From Bacteroidales bacterium UBA5226 (GTDB lineage: Bacteria > Bacteroidota > Bacteroidia > Bacteroidales > UBA932), in assembly GCA_002409325.1 (NCBI GenBank), contig DHUU01000016.1, forward strand, positions 1 to 17,217: DNA of 17,217 nucleotides, given 5' to 3'. Of the stretch, positions 1 through 8,505 are shown piece after piece. The translations under genes and the position numbers were made by a program. Under the pieces are notes generated by a model. It searched no databases and had not been told where the DNA came from. It worked only from the letters and a program-made list of their open reading frames with translations. The number at the start of each line of letters is the position of its first letter. The first letter of the stretch is position 1.

Positions 1-2661
1 AGAGATCAGACCTTCTTTTGCCAAAGAGAATGATTTCTCAGATTCGGGCATATTGTTTATGATATCCTCAAAAGCTGCTATGGCCTGAGCCATCTTATCG
101 TTCTGGGTGGCAATGAAACTGGTGAAAACATAGGGGAAACCTTCTCTGTTCAGGGCCGGTTCAGTAAACCGGGCATTGGCACTGTATGCCAAGCCCCTGG
201 CTTCTCTCATTTCCTGGAAAACAATGGCGTTCATGGAAGATCCGAAATACTCGTTATACATCCTGGCCACGGCATAGGGAATATTTTCGTAGGTTTCGTT
301 CTCTCTTGCCGAATAAGTTGCGTAGTACATCTGGTTGGCATCATACTGGGCCAGGTAAACGGTATTTTCCGTGGTGATCTGTGGTTTGAAATATTCTTTT
401 TCAGGCACCGGCACAAGGGTATCGGCCATTGGGAAAGAAGCGGTGATGATTTCTCCTGCCTGGTCCATGGCTGCAGGCCCAAAATAATACACATCTGCCT
501 GATATTTGAGCAGATCCTGAATTTTGCCTATCAGTAAGGCCGGATCCATTGTTTTGAGTTCATTTTCGGGTACAATGTTGGTCATGGGATTAAGGGGTCC
601 GTACTGCACATAATTCTGCAAGCGCTGGAAATTGGTCCTCTGATCTCCCTTGGCGTCAGAACGGCTTTTCAGGATATTGGCAGTCAACGTCTTGTAAACA
701 TCCGGATCTGCCTGTGCCCCGGTAATCAATTCTGTCAGAAGTTCCAGGGCGGGCTGCATATTCTCGGACAACCCGTTCAGGCTTATGGTACATGTGTTGT
801 TCGATACAAAGGTGTTGAATGTACAGGCCAGTTCATAGAATGCCGTACTGATTTGTTCGGCCGTTTTATCTGTAGTCCCCAGGTAATTCAAATAATCAAA
901 TGCAACGGGCAAAGCCCTGTCATTTATACTTCCGGTTTCATAGACTATTGACAAGGTAAACAGGTCGTTCAGGGTGTTGGGCACATAGACCATGTTGACT
1001 CCCTGGCGCAGTGTTTTATTCATAAAATCTTTCTCAAAATCAACAAACACAGGCTCTATGGGTTCAACGGAAGAGGCAATGATCTCTTTCAAAAAGGCCG
1101 AAGATGTATCCCTGTTCGTGTAAATTGGGGTTATCTCGGGCTTTTCAATTTTTTTATACGTGGTGTCGGGTCCTTGTCTTTTATATATGAGCGTATAATT
1201 ATCGTCTTTAAAATACTGGTTGGCAAAAGCTACCAGATCATCTTTGGTTACGGCTTCCATCCTGTCAATAAAGCGTATTTCCTGTTCCCAGGGAATTCCG
1301 TTGACAAAGGAGCTGACAAACATGTTGGCACGTCCGCGGTTGCTCTCCAGCCTGCGCAACATATTAAACTTGTAATTGTTGACTACAGCCTTGAGCAGGG
1401 TTTCTTCAAAATCCCCGCGTCTGAGCTTATCCAGACTGCCAAGCATAAGGTCCTTAACCTGGTCAAGGCTCTGGCCTTGCCTGGGTTTCCCCTCAAAGAC
1501 CAGCGCACTACGGTCGGCGAGCATATAAGCGAATGCCCCAGACTGCAGCACTTTTTGTTGTTGGTTCAGATCCAGGTCCATTATACCGGCTCTACCGTTA
1601 CTAAGCACTTCACCAAGAATGGTAAACAAAGCGTCTTCCGCAGAGGCAATATGAGGTCCCTGCCAGCCCATGGTTACGTATTCCGATTCCAGTCCCCATA
1701 CTTCGCCCAACACGGGCCCCTGCACGGGATTTTCTTGTGTCAGGACATGTTCGGGCAGATCGGGATTGGGTGTCCATGAGCCAAAATATTCATCTATAAT
1801 AGCGATCATTTGGTCCGGATCAAAATCTCCTGACAGGCAGATGGCTGTATTGTTTGGAACGTAATAAGTTGCGTAATAATTCTTTATGTTGGTTATGGAT
1901 GGATTTTTCAGGTGTTCTTGCGTTCCAATAATGGTTTGTTTTCCGTAAGGATGAGAAGGAAAGAGAGACGCAAAAAGTTTTTCTATCACTTTTTCGCTGT
2001 CCATAGTCGAATACATATTCATCTCTTCGTAAACCGTTTCCAGCTCTGTATGAAAACCTCTGATCACGTTGTCAGAAAAACGTTCTGCCTGGATCCTGGC
2101 CCAATTCCTGATCTGGTTAGAGGGAATATCCTCGATGTAGACCGTCTGGTCGTAACTTGTACCGGCATTGGTACCTGTTGCCCCAATGGCCGACATTAGC
2201 TTGTCGTATTCATTGGGTATTGAATACCTTGAAGCTTCCAGCGAAATGCTGTCAATGCGGCTGTAAATGGCTTTCCTCTGTTCCGGGTCAGTTGTTGACC
2301 TGTATTCCTCAAAAAGCATTTCAATCTGGTCCAGCAGGGGTTTTTCCAGTTCACAGTTCTGGGTCCCGAATTTGCTCGTTCCCTTGAACATAAGGTGTTC
2401 AAAATAATGGGCAAGACCCGTGGTCTCTGACGGGTCGTCCTTTCCCCCTACCCTGACTGCAATATAAGTCTGGATCCTGGGAGTTTCTTTGTTTACTGTC
2501 ATATAAACCTTCAGACCATTGTCAAGGGTATATATGCGTGCATTGAGCGGGTCGCCATCTACTGTCTGATAGCTGTAGCGGGGTCCGCAAGATAATACGA
2601 CACCAAGGGTTATTAGTGTCAAAACGGCAGTTGTGAATTTGTGTAAACGTGACATACTCAT
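1..2661 (-). CDS. M16 family zinc metallopeptidase, lipoprotein (partial, C-terminus cut by window)
   Basis: Reading on the minus strand from ATG at 2661 (or ATG at 2655, two codons in) gives 887 uninterrupted codons to the window edge, so the C-terminus is missing. Residues 1-24 form a lipoprotein signal peptide ending in a lipobox VLSC (Cys25), so it is probably anchored to the outer or inner membrane facing the periplasm. The inverted zinc motif HYFEH is at residues 85-89 in the context GLAHYFEHLMFKGT. A downstream acidic segment (ETVYEEMN) supplies the third zinc ligand expected of M16 enzymes. The second half resembles the usual inactive M16 repeat and lacks an HxxEH. The family (pitrilysin/insulinase) degrades peptides in a clam-like chamber; the two-repeat form is normally about 900-980 residues, so only a short tail is absent. 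It is divergent from the YugP-like gene. The family call is secure; the substrate is unknown. Confidence 0.93.
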   Translation of the reverse strand, partial: MSMSRLHKFTTAVLTLITLGVVLSCGPRYSYQTVDGDPLNARIYTLDNGLKVYMTVNKETPRIQTYIAVRVGGKDDPSETTGLAHYFEHLMFKGTSKFGTQNCELEKPLLDQIEMLFEEYRSTTDPEQRKAIYSRIDSISLEASRYSIPNEYDKLMSAIGATGTNAGTSYDQTVYIEDIPSNQIRNWARIQAERFSDNVIRGFHTELETVYEEMNMYSTMDSEKVIEKLFASLFPSHPYGKQTIIGTQEHLKNPSITNIKNYYATYYVPNNTAICLSGDFDPDQMIAIIDEYFGSWTPNPDLPEHVLTQENPVQGPVLGEVWGLESEYVTMGWQGPHIASAEDALFTILGEVLSNGRAGIMDLDLNQQQKVLQSGAFAYMLADRSALVFEGKPRQGQSLDQVKDLMLGSLDKLRRGDFEETLLKAVVNNYKFNMLRRLESNRGRANMFVSSFVNGIPWEQEIRFIDRMEAVTKDDLVAFANQYFKDDNYTLIYKRQGPDTTYKKIEKPEITPIYTNRDTSSAFLKEIIASSVEPIEPVFVDFEKDFMNKTLRQGVNMVYVPNTLNDLFTLSIVYETGSINDRALPVAFDYLNYLGTTDKTAEQISTAFYELACTFNTFVSNNTCTISLNGLSENMQPALELLTELITGAQADPDVYKTLTANILKSRSDAKGDQRTNFQRLQNYVQYGPLNPMTNIVPENELKTMDPALLIGKIQDLLKYQADVYYFGPAAMDQAGEIITASFPMADTLVPVPEKEYFKPQITTENTVYLAQYDANQMYYATYSARENETYENIPYAVARMYNEYFGSSMNAIVFQEMREARGLAYSANARFTEPALNREGFPYVFTSFIATQNDKMAQAIAAFEDIINNMPESEKSFSLAKEGLIS

Positions 2662-2674
2662 GGATTTATTTTTG

Positions 2675-2682
2675 CAAATGTA
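2675..2682 (-). promoter_or_regulatory. Bacteroidetes -7 box for the M16 gene
   Basis: The minus strand reads TACATTTG, an exact match to the Bacteroidetes sigma-ABfr -7 consensus TAnnTTTG, 13 bases before the ATG at 2661. No clear TTTG -33 box lies at the expected spacing, so the call rests on the -7 element and its position. Confidence 0.5.
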
Positions 2683-2758
2683 CAAATATTTGTCCTCGGC
2701 ATTGAATTTGTTGCTAATAATGTTAAAAACTATTATGCAAGCTACATCACCTGTTTCT

Positions 2759-3430
2759 ATGTACTGGATCCTTTTAATAGGGACCATGCTGCTAAGTTGG
2801 ATCGTACAGGCAATTCTCAAGTCAAAATTTGCAAAGTATTCTAAAATCCCTATTACTTCAGGACTTACGGGAGCAGAAGTGGCACGCAGGATGCTTCAGG
2901 AGAACGGAATCACCAATGTTCAGGTCACTTCCACACGTGGCAGGCTGACTGACCATTACAATCCTGCGACCAGAACGGTGAATCTAAGCGATGGGGTATA
3001 CAATGGCAACAGCATTATGGCGGCTGCGGTGGCGGCACACGAAAGCGGACATGCCCTCCAGCACGCTAAAGGATACGTTCCTCTGAAAATGCGTTCTACC
3101 CTGGTCCCCGTTGTCAGTTTTGCATCACAATGGGTCATGTGGGTCATTGTGGCCGGCATGCTTATTATCAATACTTTTCCACAACTAATGCTTATAGGAA
3201 TCATCCTTTTTGCCCTCACTACCCTCTTTAGTCTGATCACACTGCCTGTAGAGGTGAATGCCAGCCAAAGGGCATTGGCCTGGCTCAACAGCACAGGGAT
3301 CACAAATTACGAAACATACCCCATGGCAAAAGATGCCCTGAAATCCGCTGCCTATACGTATTTTGTAGCAGCTGTCAGCTCTCTGGCCACGCTATTTTAT
3401 TATATCACACTCTTTTCCAGACGCCGTTAA
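2759..3430 (+). CDS. YugP-like neutral zinc metallopeptidase, membrane protein
   Basis: From ATG 2759 this is a 223-residue protein, matching the usual 220-230 residue length of the YugP family. The open frame continues upstream to a GTG at 2633, but that would overlap the divergent M16 gene and its promoter and add a poor leader, so the start at MYWILL was chosen. It has an N-terminal membrane segment (about residues 2-20), a conserved stretch TGAEVARRML, the substrate-side motif LTDHYNP, and the zinc site HESGH at residues 94-98. Two or more hydrophobic segments follow (about 118-160) with the family motif LPVEVNAS, and a last membrane segment lies near the C-terminus. The family is membrane-embedded with HExxH active-site residues; its physiological substrate is not established. 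It stands alone between the divergent M16 gene and the kdgK promoter. Confidence 0.9.
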   Translation: MYWILLIGTMLLSWIVQAILKSKFAKYSKIPITSGLTGAEVARRMLQENGITNVQVTSTRGRLTDHYNPATRTVNLSDGVYNGNSIMAAAVAAHESGHALQHAKGYVPLKMRSTLVPVVSFASQWVMWVIVAGMLIINTFPQLMLIGIILFALTTLFSLITLPVEVNASQRALAWLNSTGITNYETYPMAKDALKSAAYTYFVAAVSSLATLFYYITLFSRRR

Positions 3431-3451
3431 GACTTCTCTTTCGGTTTTTTG

Positions 3452-3459
3452 TATATTTG
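3452..3459 (+). promoter_or_regulatory. Bacteroidetes -7 box for kdgK-eda
   Basis: TATATTTG matches TAnnTTTG exactly and ends 24 bases before the kdgK ATG, in the 53-base gap after the YugP-like gene. No convincing -33 TTTG was seen. It places kdgK-eda in its own transcription unit. Confidence 0.55.
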
Positions 3460-3483
3460 TCATGATTCTCAAATAATAAGCTC

Positions 3484-4518
3484 ATGGCAAAAGTAGTCAC
3501 ATTCGGAGAGATTATGCTCAGGCTGGCTGTGCCCCATCACCTTCGCCTTGGACAGTCAGACAGGTTTTATGCCACCTTCGGGGGCGGGGAAGCCAATGTT
3601 GCCGTATCCCTTTCCAATTATGGAGTCCCTGCTTCCTTCGTAACCAGGCTCCCCGACAATGACCTTGCAGCTGCATGCCTGAAGGAATTGCGTTCCCACG
3701 GGGTTGACGTTTCTTATACTATCACCGGAGGCAGCCGCATGGGACTGTATTACCTGGAAACAGGAGCCGTTGCCAGGCCTTCCAGAGTGATCTACGACAG
3801 GGAACATTCCGCTTTTACGGAAATCAACCCCGGCATGATCTGCTGGGAAGACGTTTTGAAGAATGCACAATGGTTCCACTGGACGGGTATCACACCGGCA
3901 GTAAGCCACGGGGCCGCCCTTTCCTGCATGGAGGCTGTGAAGGTTGCAAAAAGCATGGGCATAACGGTATCTTGTGACTTGAATTACCGTAAAAAATTGT
4001 GGAAATACGGCAAACAGGCCTCACAGGTGATGCCATTCCTAGTAGAGCAATGTGATGTTATTATCGGGAATGAGGAAGACGCCGAAATGATTTTCAATAT
4101 CAGACCAGAAGGATATTGCGCAACTGCCGGCAAAGCCATTGCCTCTGACTTTGACTTTGTCTGCCGGGAACTGAGCAAACGCTTCCCCCGGGCCCGTATC
4201 ATTGCATTGACACTACGGGGCTCCTTAAGTGCAGATCACAACACCTGGTCCGGCATACTTTGGGATGGTAAAACCATGCACACGGCCCCGGTATATGACA
4301 TAACCCATATCGTAGACCGGGTTGGCGGAGGCGATTCCTTTGCCGGTGGATTGATTTACGGATTGCTTACCTGGCCGGCAGACCACGGAAAAGCCCTTCG
4401 TTTTGCCACAGCCGCATCGTGTCTGAAACATACCATTTACGGCGATTTTAACCGTGTTACCATTCAAGAAGTGGAAAACCTTATGGAGGGAGACGCCTCG
4501 GGGCGGGTAAACAGATAA
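3484..4518 (+). CDS. kdgK: 2-keto-3-deoxygluconate kinase (PfkB/ribokinase family)
   Basis: This 344-residue cytoplasmic sugar kinase probably phosphorylates 2-keto-3-deoxygluconate (KDG) to KDPG, the step before the aldolase encoded next door. PfkB signature 1 is visible as GGGEANVAVSLSNYG (residues 33-47). The ATP-site signature 2 is DRVGGGDSFAGG (278-289), with Asp284 as the expected catalytic base in GGGD. The segment SCDLNYRKKLW (163-173) is typical of KDG kinases rather than fructokinases. eda follows after 11 bases, and the convergent genes encode a hexuronate transporter and isomerase, which together support KDG as substrate. Specificity within PfkB kinases cannot be proved from motifs alone. 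The start ATG at 3484 fits the family N-terminus (VVTFGEIMLRL). Confidence 0.9.
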   Translation: MAKVVTFGEIMLRLAVPHHLRLGQSDRFYATFGGGEANVAVSLSNYGVPASFVTRLPDNDLAAACLKELRSHGVDVSYTITGGSRMGLYYLETGAVARPSRVIYDREHSAFTEINPGMICWEDVLKNAQWFHWTGITPAVSHGAALSCMEAVKVAKSMGITVSCDLNYRKKLWKYGKQASQVMPFLVEQCDVIIGNEEDAEMIFNIRPEGYCATAGKAIASDFDFVCRELSKRFPRARIIALTLRGSLSADHNTWSGILWDGKTMHTAPVYDITHIVDRVGGGDSFAGGLIYGLLTWPADHGKALRFATAASCLKHTIYGDFNRVTIQEVENLMEGDASGRVNR

Positions 4519-4529
4519 ATTCTATCATT

Positions 4530-5201
4530 ATGGCAAGATATGGCAAATGGGAGGTAATAGAAGCAATCCTCGGAACGGGTTTTATCCCGGTTTTTTACCA
4601 TCCCGATACAAAAACAGCAGAAAAGGCAATGTACGCCTGTTACAAGGCAGGTGTACGCTTATTTGAATTCACAAACCGGGGGGATTTCGCACACGAAGTG
4701 TTTGCCTCCCTTGAAATATTTGCAGCAAGGCAATGTCCGGGCCTGATCCTTGGAGCCGGCACGGTTACCGACCAGGCCACTGCTGCCCTGTTCCTTCAGC
4801 TGGGGGCCTCTTTTATTGTTGGGCCGAATTTCAATCCTTCTATTGCGGCTTTATGCAACAGAAGACAAATCCCTTACATACCCGGTTGCGCTACAGCCAC
4901 TGAAGTGGGGAATGCCCAGGAAGCCGGATGTGATATTTGCAAGATATTCCCGGCAGATCAGGTGGGCGGACCTTCATTTGTCAGAAGCCTGAAGGCTCCG
5001 ATGCCCCGCAGCCTGTTCCTGATCAGCGGAGGGGTAAAACCGGAAGAAGCCAACCTTCAGGAATGGTTCAGGGCCGGGGCTGCCTGTGTAGGGATGGGAT
5101 CTGCCCTCTTTACCCGCGGGCTCCTTGAGTCAGAAAACTGGGAAGGATTGTCAGACCTGTGCAAACGTTCTCTTGAAGCGATTGCCCGGGCAAAACTATA
5201 A
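4530..5201 (+). CDS. eda: KDPG/KHG aldolase (2-dehydro-3-deoxy-phosphogluconate aldolase)
   Basis: A 223-residue class I aldolase that cleaves KDPG to pyruvate and glyceraldehyde-3-phosphate; members often also act on 4-hydroxy-2-oxoglutarate. The Schiff-base lysine is Lys138 in CKIFPA. Glu46 in FEFTNR corresponds to the catalytic glutamate, with Arg50 as a likely carboxylate-binding residue. GAGTVT (76-81), GPNFNP (98-103), PGCATATE (118-125) and the phosphate-binding ISGGV (165-169) and GMGSAL (188-193) are all in the expected order. It lies 11 bases after kdgK and is likely co-transcribed. Its stop codon (5199-5201) overlaps the 3' end of the convergent exuT gene. Confidence 0.95.
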   Translation: MARYGKWEVIEAILGTGFIPVFYHPDTKTAEKAMYACYKAGVRLFEFTNRGDFAHEVFASLEIFAARQCPGLILGAGTVTDQATAALFLQLGASFIVGPNFNPSIAALCNRRQIPYIPGCATATEVGNAQEAGCDICKIFPADQVGGPSFVRSLKAPMPRSLFLISGGVKPEEANLQEWFRAGAACVGMGSALFTRGLLESENWEGLSDLCKRSLEAIARAKL

Positions 5202-6635
5202 AATGATTTTACTGTAACGGGGAACGAGTGTTTTCATGATGGCCCATCCGATAAGATAGGCTGCCGAACAAATACAGAAAACAATAAAGTACCCTGCCGG
5301 TTCCCCTGTAAATCCCAAAAAGGTCATTTGAGTATTGGCTGCGTGATCAAACAGAACTCCGGAAAAACGATTAATCACATAAGAGGAAACCATCCCTGCC
5401 GTAGTGCCTATCCCGGTGATGGTAGCTATGGTGCTTTTGGGAAACATATCCCCTATGGTAGAGTATAAATTGGCCGACCAGGCCTGATGTGCCGCTCCCG
5501 CAATCCCAATGATTATGACCGGAATCCAGTAAGAAATTTTCCCCAGGGGCTGTGCAAACATGGTCAGCAGAGGGAAAAAGGCAAAGATCAGCATGGCCCT
5601 CATCCGTCCTGAATACGGTTCCATTCCTTTCCTGTCCACAAAATACGTGGGCAGCCAGCCGCCTATGATTGAAAGCAGCGTAATGGCGTAAAGGACAAAA
5701 ATGAGCAATTGTGCCGTAGAATTATTGGATGGCAGGTTATAGACTGAACTCAGATAGGCAGGAGTCCAGAACAGGAAAAACCACCAGACCCCGTCTGTCA
5801 TGAATTTGCCTGCGGCAAACGCCCAGGTCTGCCTGAAAGCCAAACATTTCCAGAAAGATATCCGTGCCGGAACCGCTTCCTGGGTATCATGGGCGGGAAC
5901 GTCCTCTCCGTCCTGCTGTATGTACATCAGTTCGGCCTTGTTCACTTTGGGGTGCACTTCGGGTTTTTTATACACAAAAATCCAGAACCCCATCCATATA
6001 AAGCCGAGTGAACCAATGACCAGAAAGGCCGCTTCCCATCCAAACCTAGTGGCAATCAGCGGAACGGTTACCGGTGCCACCAATGCCCCCACCGTTGCTC
6101 CCGCATTGAAGATGCTGGTAGCAAATCCCCTGTCCTTTTTCGGAAAATATTCTGCCGTAGCCTTAACAGCAGCGGGAAAGTTTCCTGCCTCCCCTATAGC
6201 CAGGATGCTGCGTGCAAACATGAACAAAGAGACGCTTACCGTTGTGATCCGGGCCACCACATCCACTTCCCGGGCCATGCGCAGCGCCTGGGCACTGTCC
6301 AGCCCTACAGCAGCCTGTGTGATCACTCCGCATAAGGCATGCACACAGGCACCCACTGACCATATAAGGATGGCCCACAAATACCCTTTCTTGGTGCCCA
6401 GCCGGTCTACAATCCTTCCGGCAAACAAGACTCCGATAGCATACATGATAGAGAAAATTCCCGTAATCTTTCCGTAATGCACATTGGTCCAGTGAAATTC
6501 AGGGGCAATGAAATCCATCCAGGTGAGTGACAGCACCTGGCGGTCAAGATAATTAATTGTAGTAGCAAAAAACAGGACGGAACAGATGGTCCACCGGTAT
6601 TTTGTCATTTTTTCCCCTGCCTGTTTCATTTTCAT
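5196..6635 (-). CDS. exuT: MFS hexuronate transporter, ExuT/anion:cation symporter family
   Basis: A 479-residue major facilitator with about 12 hydrophobic segments, expected to import glucuronate and/or galacturonate by cation symport across the inner membrane. Family signatures are INYLDRQVLSL (residues 27-37), GRIVDRLGTKKGY (73-85, the MFS loop 2-3 motif) and AIGEAGNFPAAVKA (146-159), which is characteristic of the ExuT/phthalate permease group. Residues about 105-135 form an extra stretch between membrane segments 3 and 4 that most proteobacterial ExuT proteins (about 430 residues) lack. The ATG at 6635 lies 2 bases after the uxaC stop; ATG at 6608 (MTKYRW) is an alternative start that matches relatives equally well. 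Its last 6 bases overlap the end of eda on the other strand. Confidence 0.88.
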   Translation of the reverse strand: MKMKQAGEKMTKYRWTICSVLFFATTINYLDRQVLSLTWMDFIAPEFHWTNVHYGKITGIFSIMYAIGVLFAGRIVDRLGTKKGYLWAILIWSVGACVHALCGVITQAAVGLDSAQALRMAREVDVVARITTVSVSLFMFARSILAIGEAGNFPAAVKATAEYFPKKDRGFATSIFNAGATVGALVAPVTVPLIATRFGWEAAFLVIGSLGFIWMGFWIFVYKKPEVHPKVNKAELMYIQQDGEDVPAHDTQEAVPARISFWKCLAFRQTWAFAAGKFMTDGVWWFFLFWTPAYLSSVYNLPSNNSTAQLLIFVLYAITLLSIIGGWLPTYFVDRKGMEPYSGRMRAMLIFAFFPLLTMFAQPLGKISYWIPVIIIGIAGAAHQAWSANLYSTIGDMFPKSTIATITGIGTTAGMVSSYVINRFSGVLFDHAANTQMTFLGFTGEPAGYFIVFCICSAAYLIGWAIMKTLVPRYSKIIL

Positions 6636-6637
6636 AG

Positions 6638-8047
6638 TCAGAATTTAAAATAATCGCGGGCATTGATGTAACAGACAGCCTGAATAATCTGCCTCCCAAT
6701 AAAATCAATTTCTCCGGCAGGAAGCAATCCCTGCTCTATGTCTTTTCCTATAAGGTCACATAAAGTCCTTCTGAAATAATCATGACGTGAATAGCTTAAA
6801 AAACTCCTCGAATCTGTGAGCATACCCACAAACCGGCTCAGGAGTCCAAGCAGTGATAAAGTATTGATCTGTTTCTCCATACCGTCTTTCTGGTCCAGGA
6901 ACCACCAGGCGGCTCCAAACTGGATCTTTCCCGGGATCCTGCCATCCTGGAAATTACCCGCCATAGTGGCAACCATTTCGTTATCCCGGGGATTCAGGTT
7001 GTAGATGATGGTTTTGGTGAGTTTGTCACGGCTGTCGAGCATATCCAGAAAGCGTGACATGTTTTTTGCTACCGTAAAATCGCCTATGGAATCATACCCG
7101 GTATCGGGGCCAATCGCATGGAACATACGCGTATTGGTATTTCGTAAAGCTCCGTAATGGAATTGTTGGGTCCAGCCCTTTTCCCAATCCATAATCCCGA
7201 ACTCCACCAACATGACCGTTTTAAACTGGCATATCTCTTTTTCATCCGGCCGTTTACCATCCAACACACGCCGAAAAATGGCATCTGTAGAGGTACCTGT
7301 ATATTCCTGTGCATAAAACTCCTCCAGTCCGTGATCGGAAAGGCGGCATCCCATGGCATGAAAGAAATCATGGCGTTTACGCAGCGCCTCCATCAGGGTT
7401 GTGTAAGAATGTATGGTTATACCGGAAACTTCCGAAAGTTTTTCCACATACTTCCGGTATATTTCGGGATTCTCAACGGCCATGGATTTGTCTGGCCGCC
7501 AGGTCGGAAGCATCTTAACAGGATAACAGTCCCGTGCCAGTGTTGCATGATGTTCCAGGGAATCGGCCGGATCATCAGTAGTGCAAAGAGCCTCCACCCT
7601 AAATTTCTGAATTAGTCCCCGGGCGCCGTACCCGGGCTGTTGCAGCAGGTCGTTGCATAGCTTGTAGATTGTTTCTGCCGTCTTTGGCTCAAGCAATTCC
7701 CCAATCCCAAAACCTCCCTTCAACTCCATGTGTGTCCAGTGATACAAGGGATTGCGCATGGTGAACGGCACGGTCTCTGCCCATTTTAAAAATTTTTCCC
7801 AATCCGAAGTGTCCCGGCCGGTTATGTACCGCTCGTCAATGCCGTTGGCACGCATGGCTCTCCATTTGTAATGATCGCCATAAAGCCACAGGCGGGTCAT
7901 GTTTTCAAACCTCCGGTCACAGGCAATTTCCGAAGGATCCAAATGGCAATGAAAATCTATGATGGGCAGGTCTCTGGCATATTCGTGATAAAGCCGTTCA
8001 GCCGTTCTGGTGAGTAAAAGAAAATTCTCGTCATTAAAATGTTTCAT
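6638..8047 (-). CDS. uxaC: Glucuronate/galacturonate isomerase
   Basis: A 469-residue cytoplasmic isomerase of the amidohydrolase superfamily that converts glucuronate to fructuronate and galacturonate to tagaturonate. The metal-site motif DFHCHLDP is at residues 31-38 (His33 and His35). CTTDDPADSLEHH (about 154-166) and TWRPDKSM (about 181-188) are family hallmarks, and the length equals that of typical UxaC (466-472). It begins 10 bases after the DUF2752 gene and ends 2 bases before exuT, so it probably depends on a promoter upstream of the glycosyltransferase or on one hidden inside DUF2752; no TAnnTTTG box lies directly before it. The next pathway enzymes, UxaB/UxaA or UxuB/UxuA, are not in the window. 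Confidence 0.97.
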   Translation of the reverse strand: MKHFNDENFLLLTRTAERLYHEYARDLPIIDFHCHLDPSEIACDRRFENMTRLWLYGDHYKWRAMRANGIDERYITGRDTSDWEKFLKWAETVPFTMRNPLYHWTHMELKGGFGIGELLEPKTAETIYKLCNDLLQQPGYGARGLIQKFRVEALCTTDDPADSLEHHATLARDCYPVKMLPTWRPDKSMAVENPEIYRKYVEKLSEVSGITIHSYTTLMEALRKRHDFFHAMGCRLSDHGLEEFYAQEYTGTSTDAIFRRVLDGKRPDEKEICQFKTVMLVEFGIMDWEKGWTQQFHYGALRNTNTRMFHAIGPDTGYDSIGDFTVAKNMSRFLDMLDSRDKLTKTIIYNLNPRDNEMVATMAGNFQDGRIPGKIQFGAAWWFLDQKDGMEKQINTLSLLGLLSRFVGMLTDSRSFLSYSRHDYFRRTLCDLIGKDIEQGLLPAGEIDFIGRQIIQAVCYINARDYFKF

Positions 8048-8057
8048 AATATCGCAC

Positions 8058-8498
8058 TCAGGTCCATATAGATTCCTTAAGTATCTGGGTCAGGTCATGC
8101 GCGAGGATAAAACTGACCAGCCGAGTAAGGTGCCACACCCCCAGTATTATGGCAACGGGCCATGCTACCCGGGGGTTATTAAGCCATCTGAAGGAAAAAT
8201 CCTTTCCCCTTATCAGTCCGGCAACCATCACCACCAGGGCACAGAAAAAAAACAGAACAAGCACCGGTCCGAAAAGATGGAATTCCAGGCTTTCTATCCA
8301 TTCTCCCCTATAGAGGGATACCATGGATTTGACCATGCCACAGCCAGGACATGGCAGCCCTGTCAGCATTTTGAACGGACAGAATGATTGACTGGCCTGC
8401 AAATGATCAGCCCCGGGATCAAAAAGAATGATCAGCAGGGGCATGAGCAAAAAAAGGAGCAAGGCTGTGATTGCAGCTATTTTTCGCCTGCTTCCCAC
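8058..8498 (-). CDS. DUF2752 family membrane protein
   Basis: A 146-residue protein with three hydrophobic segments (about residues 8-27, 76-97 and 110-132). The DUF2752 hallmark lies between the first two: CPFKMLTGLPCPGCGM at residues 40-55, with Cys40, Cys50 and Cys53. The function of the family is not established; the conserved cysteines could form a disulfide or bind a metal (inference). It sits 7 bases after the DUF4234-like gene and 10 bases before uxaC. DUF2752 genes are often found beside small membrane proteins in Bacteroidetes, so the pairing is expected while the link to uxaC is less so. Confidence 0.85.
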   Translation of the reverse strand: MGSRRKIAAITALLLFLLMPLLIILFDPGADHLQASQSFCPFKMLTGLPCPGCGMVKSMVSLYRGEWIESLEFHLFGPVLVLFFFCALVVMVAGLIRGKDFSFRWLNNPRVAWPVAIILGVWHLTRLVSFILAHDLTQILKESIWT

Positions 8499-8505
8499 AA
8501 CGGGT

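Noticed and set aside
1174..1779. A 201-codon open frame on the plus strand
   Set aside because: It lies wholly opposite the M16 coding region, whose protein shows clear family motifs throughout; the plus-strand product shows no recognisable domain.
2633..2758. N-terminal extension of the YugP-like protein from GTG 2633
   Set aside because: It overlaps the start and promoter of the divergent M16 gene and makes the protein 42 residues longer than the family.
5800..6477. A 225-codon open frame on the plus strand
   Set aside because: It is antisense to exuT and has a composition expected from the complement of membrane-protein codons.
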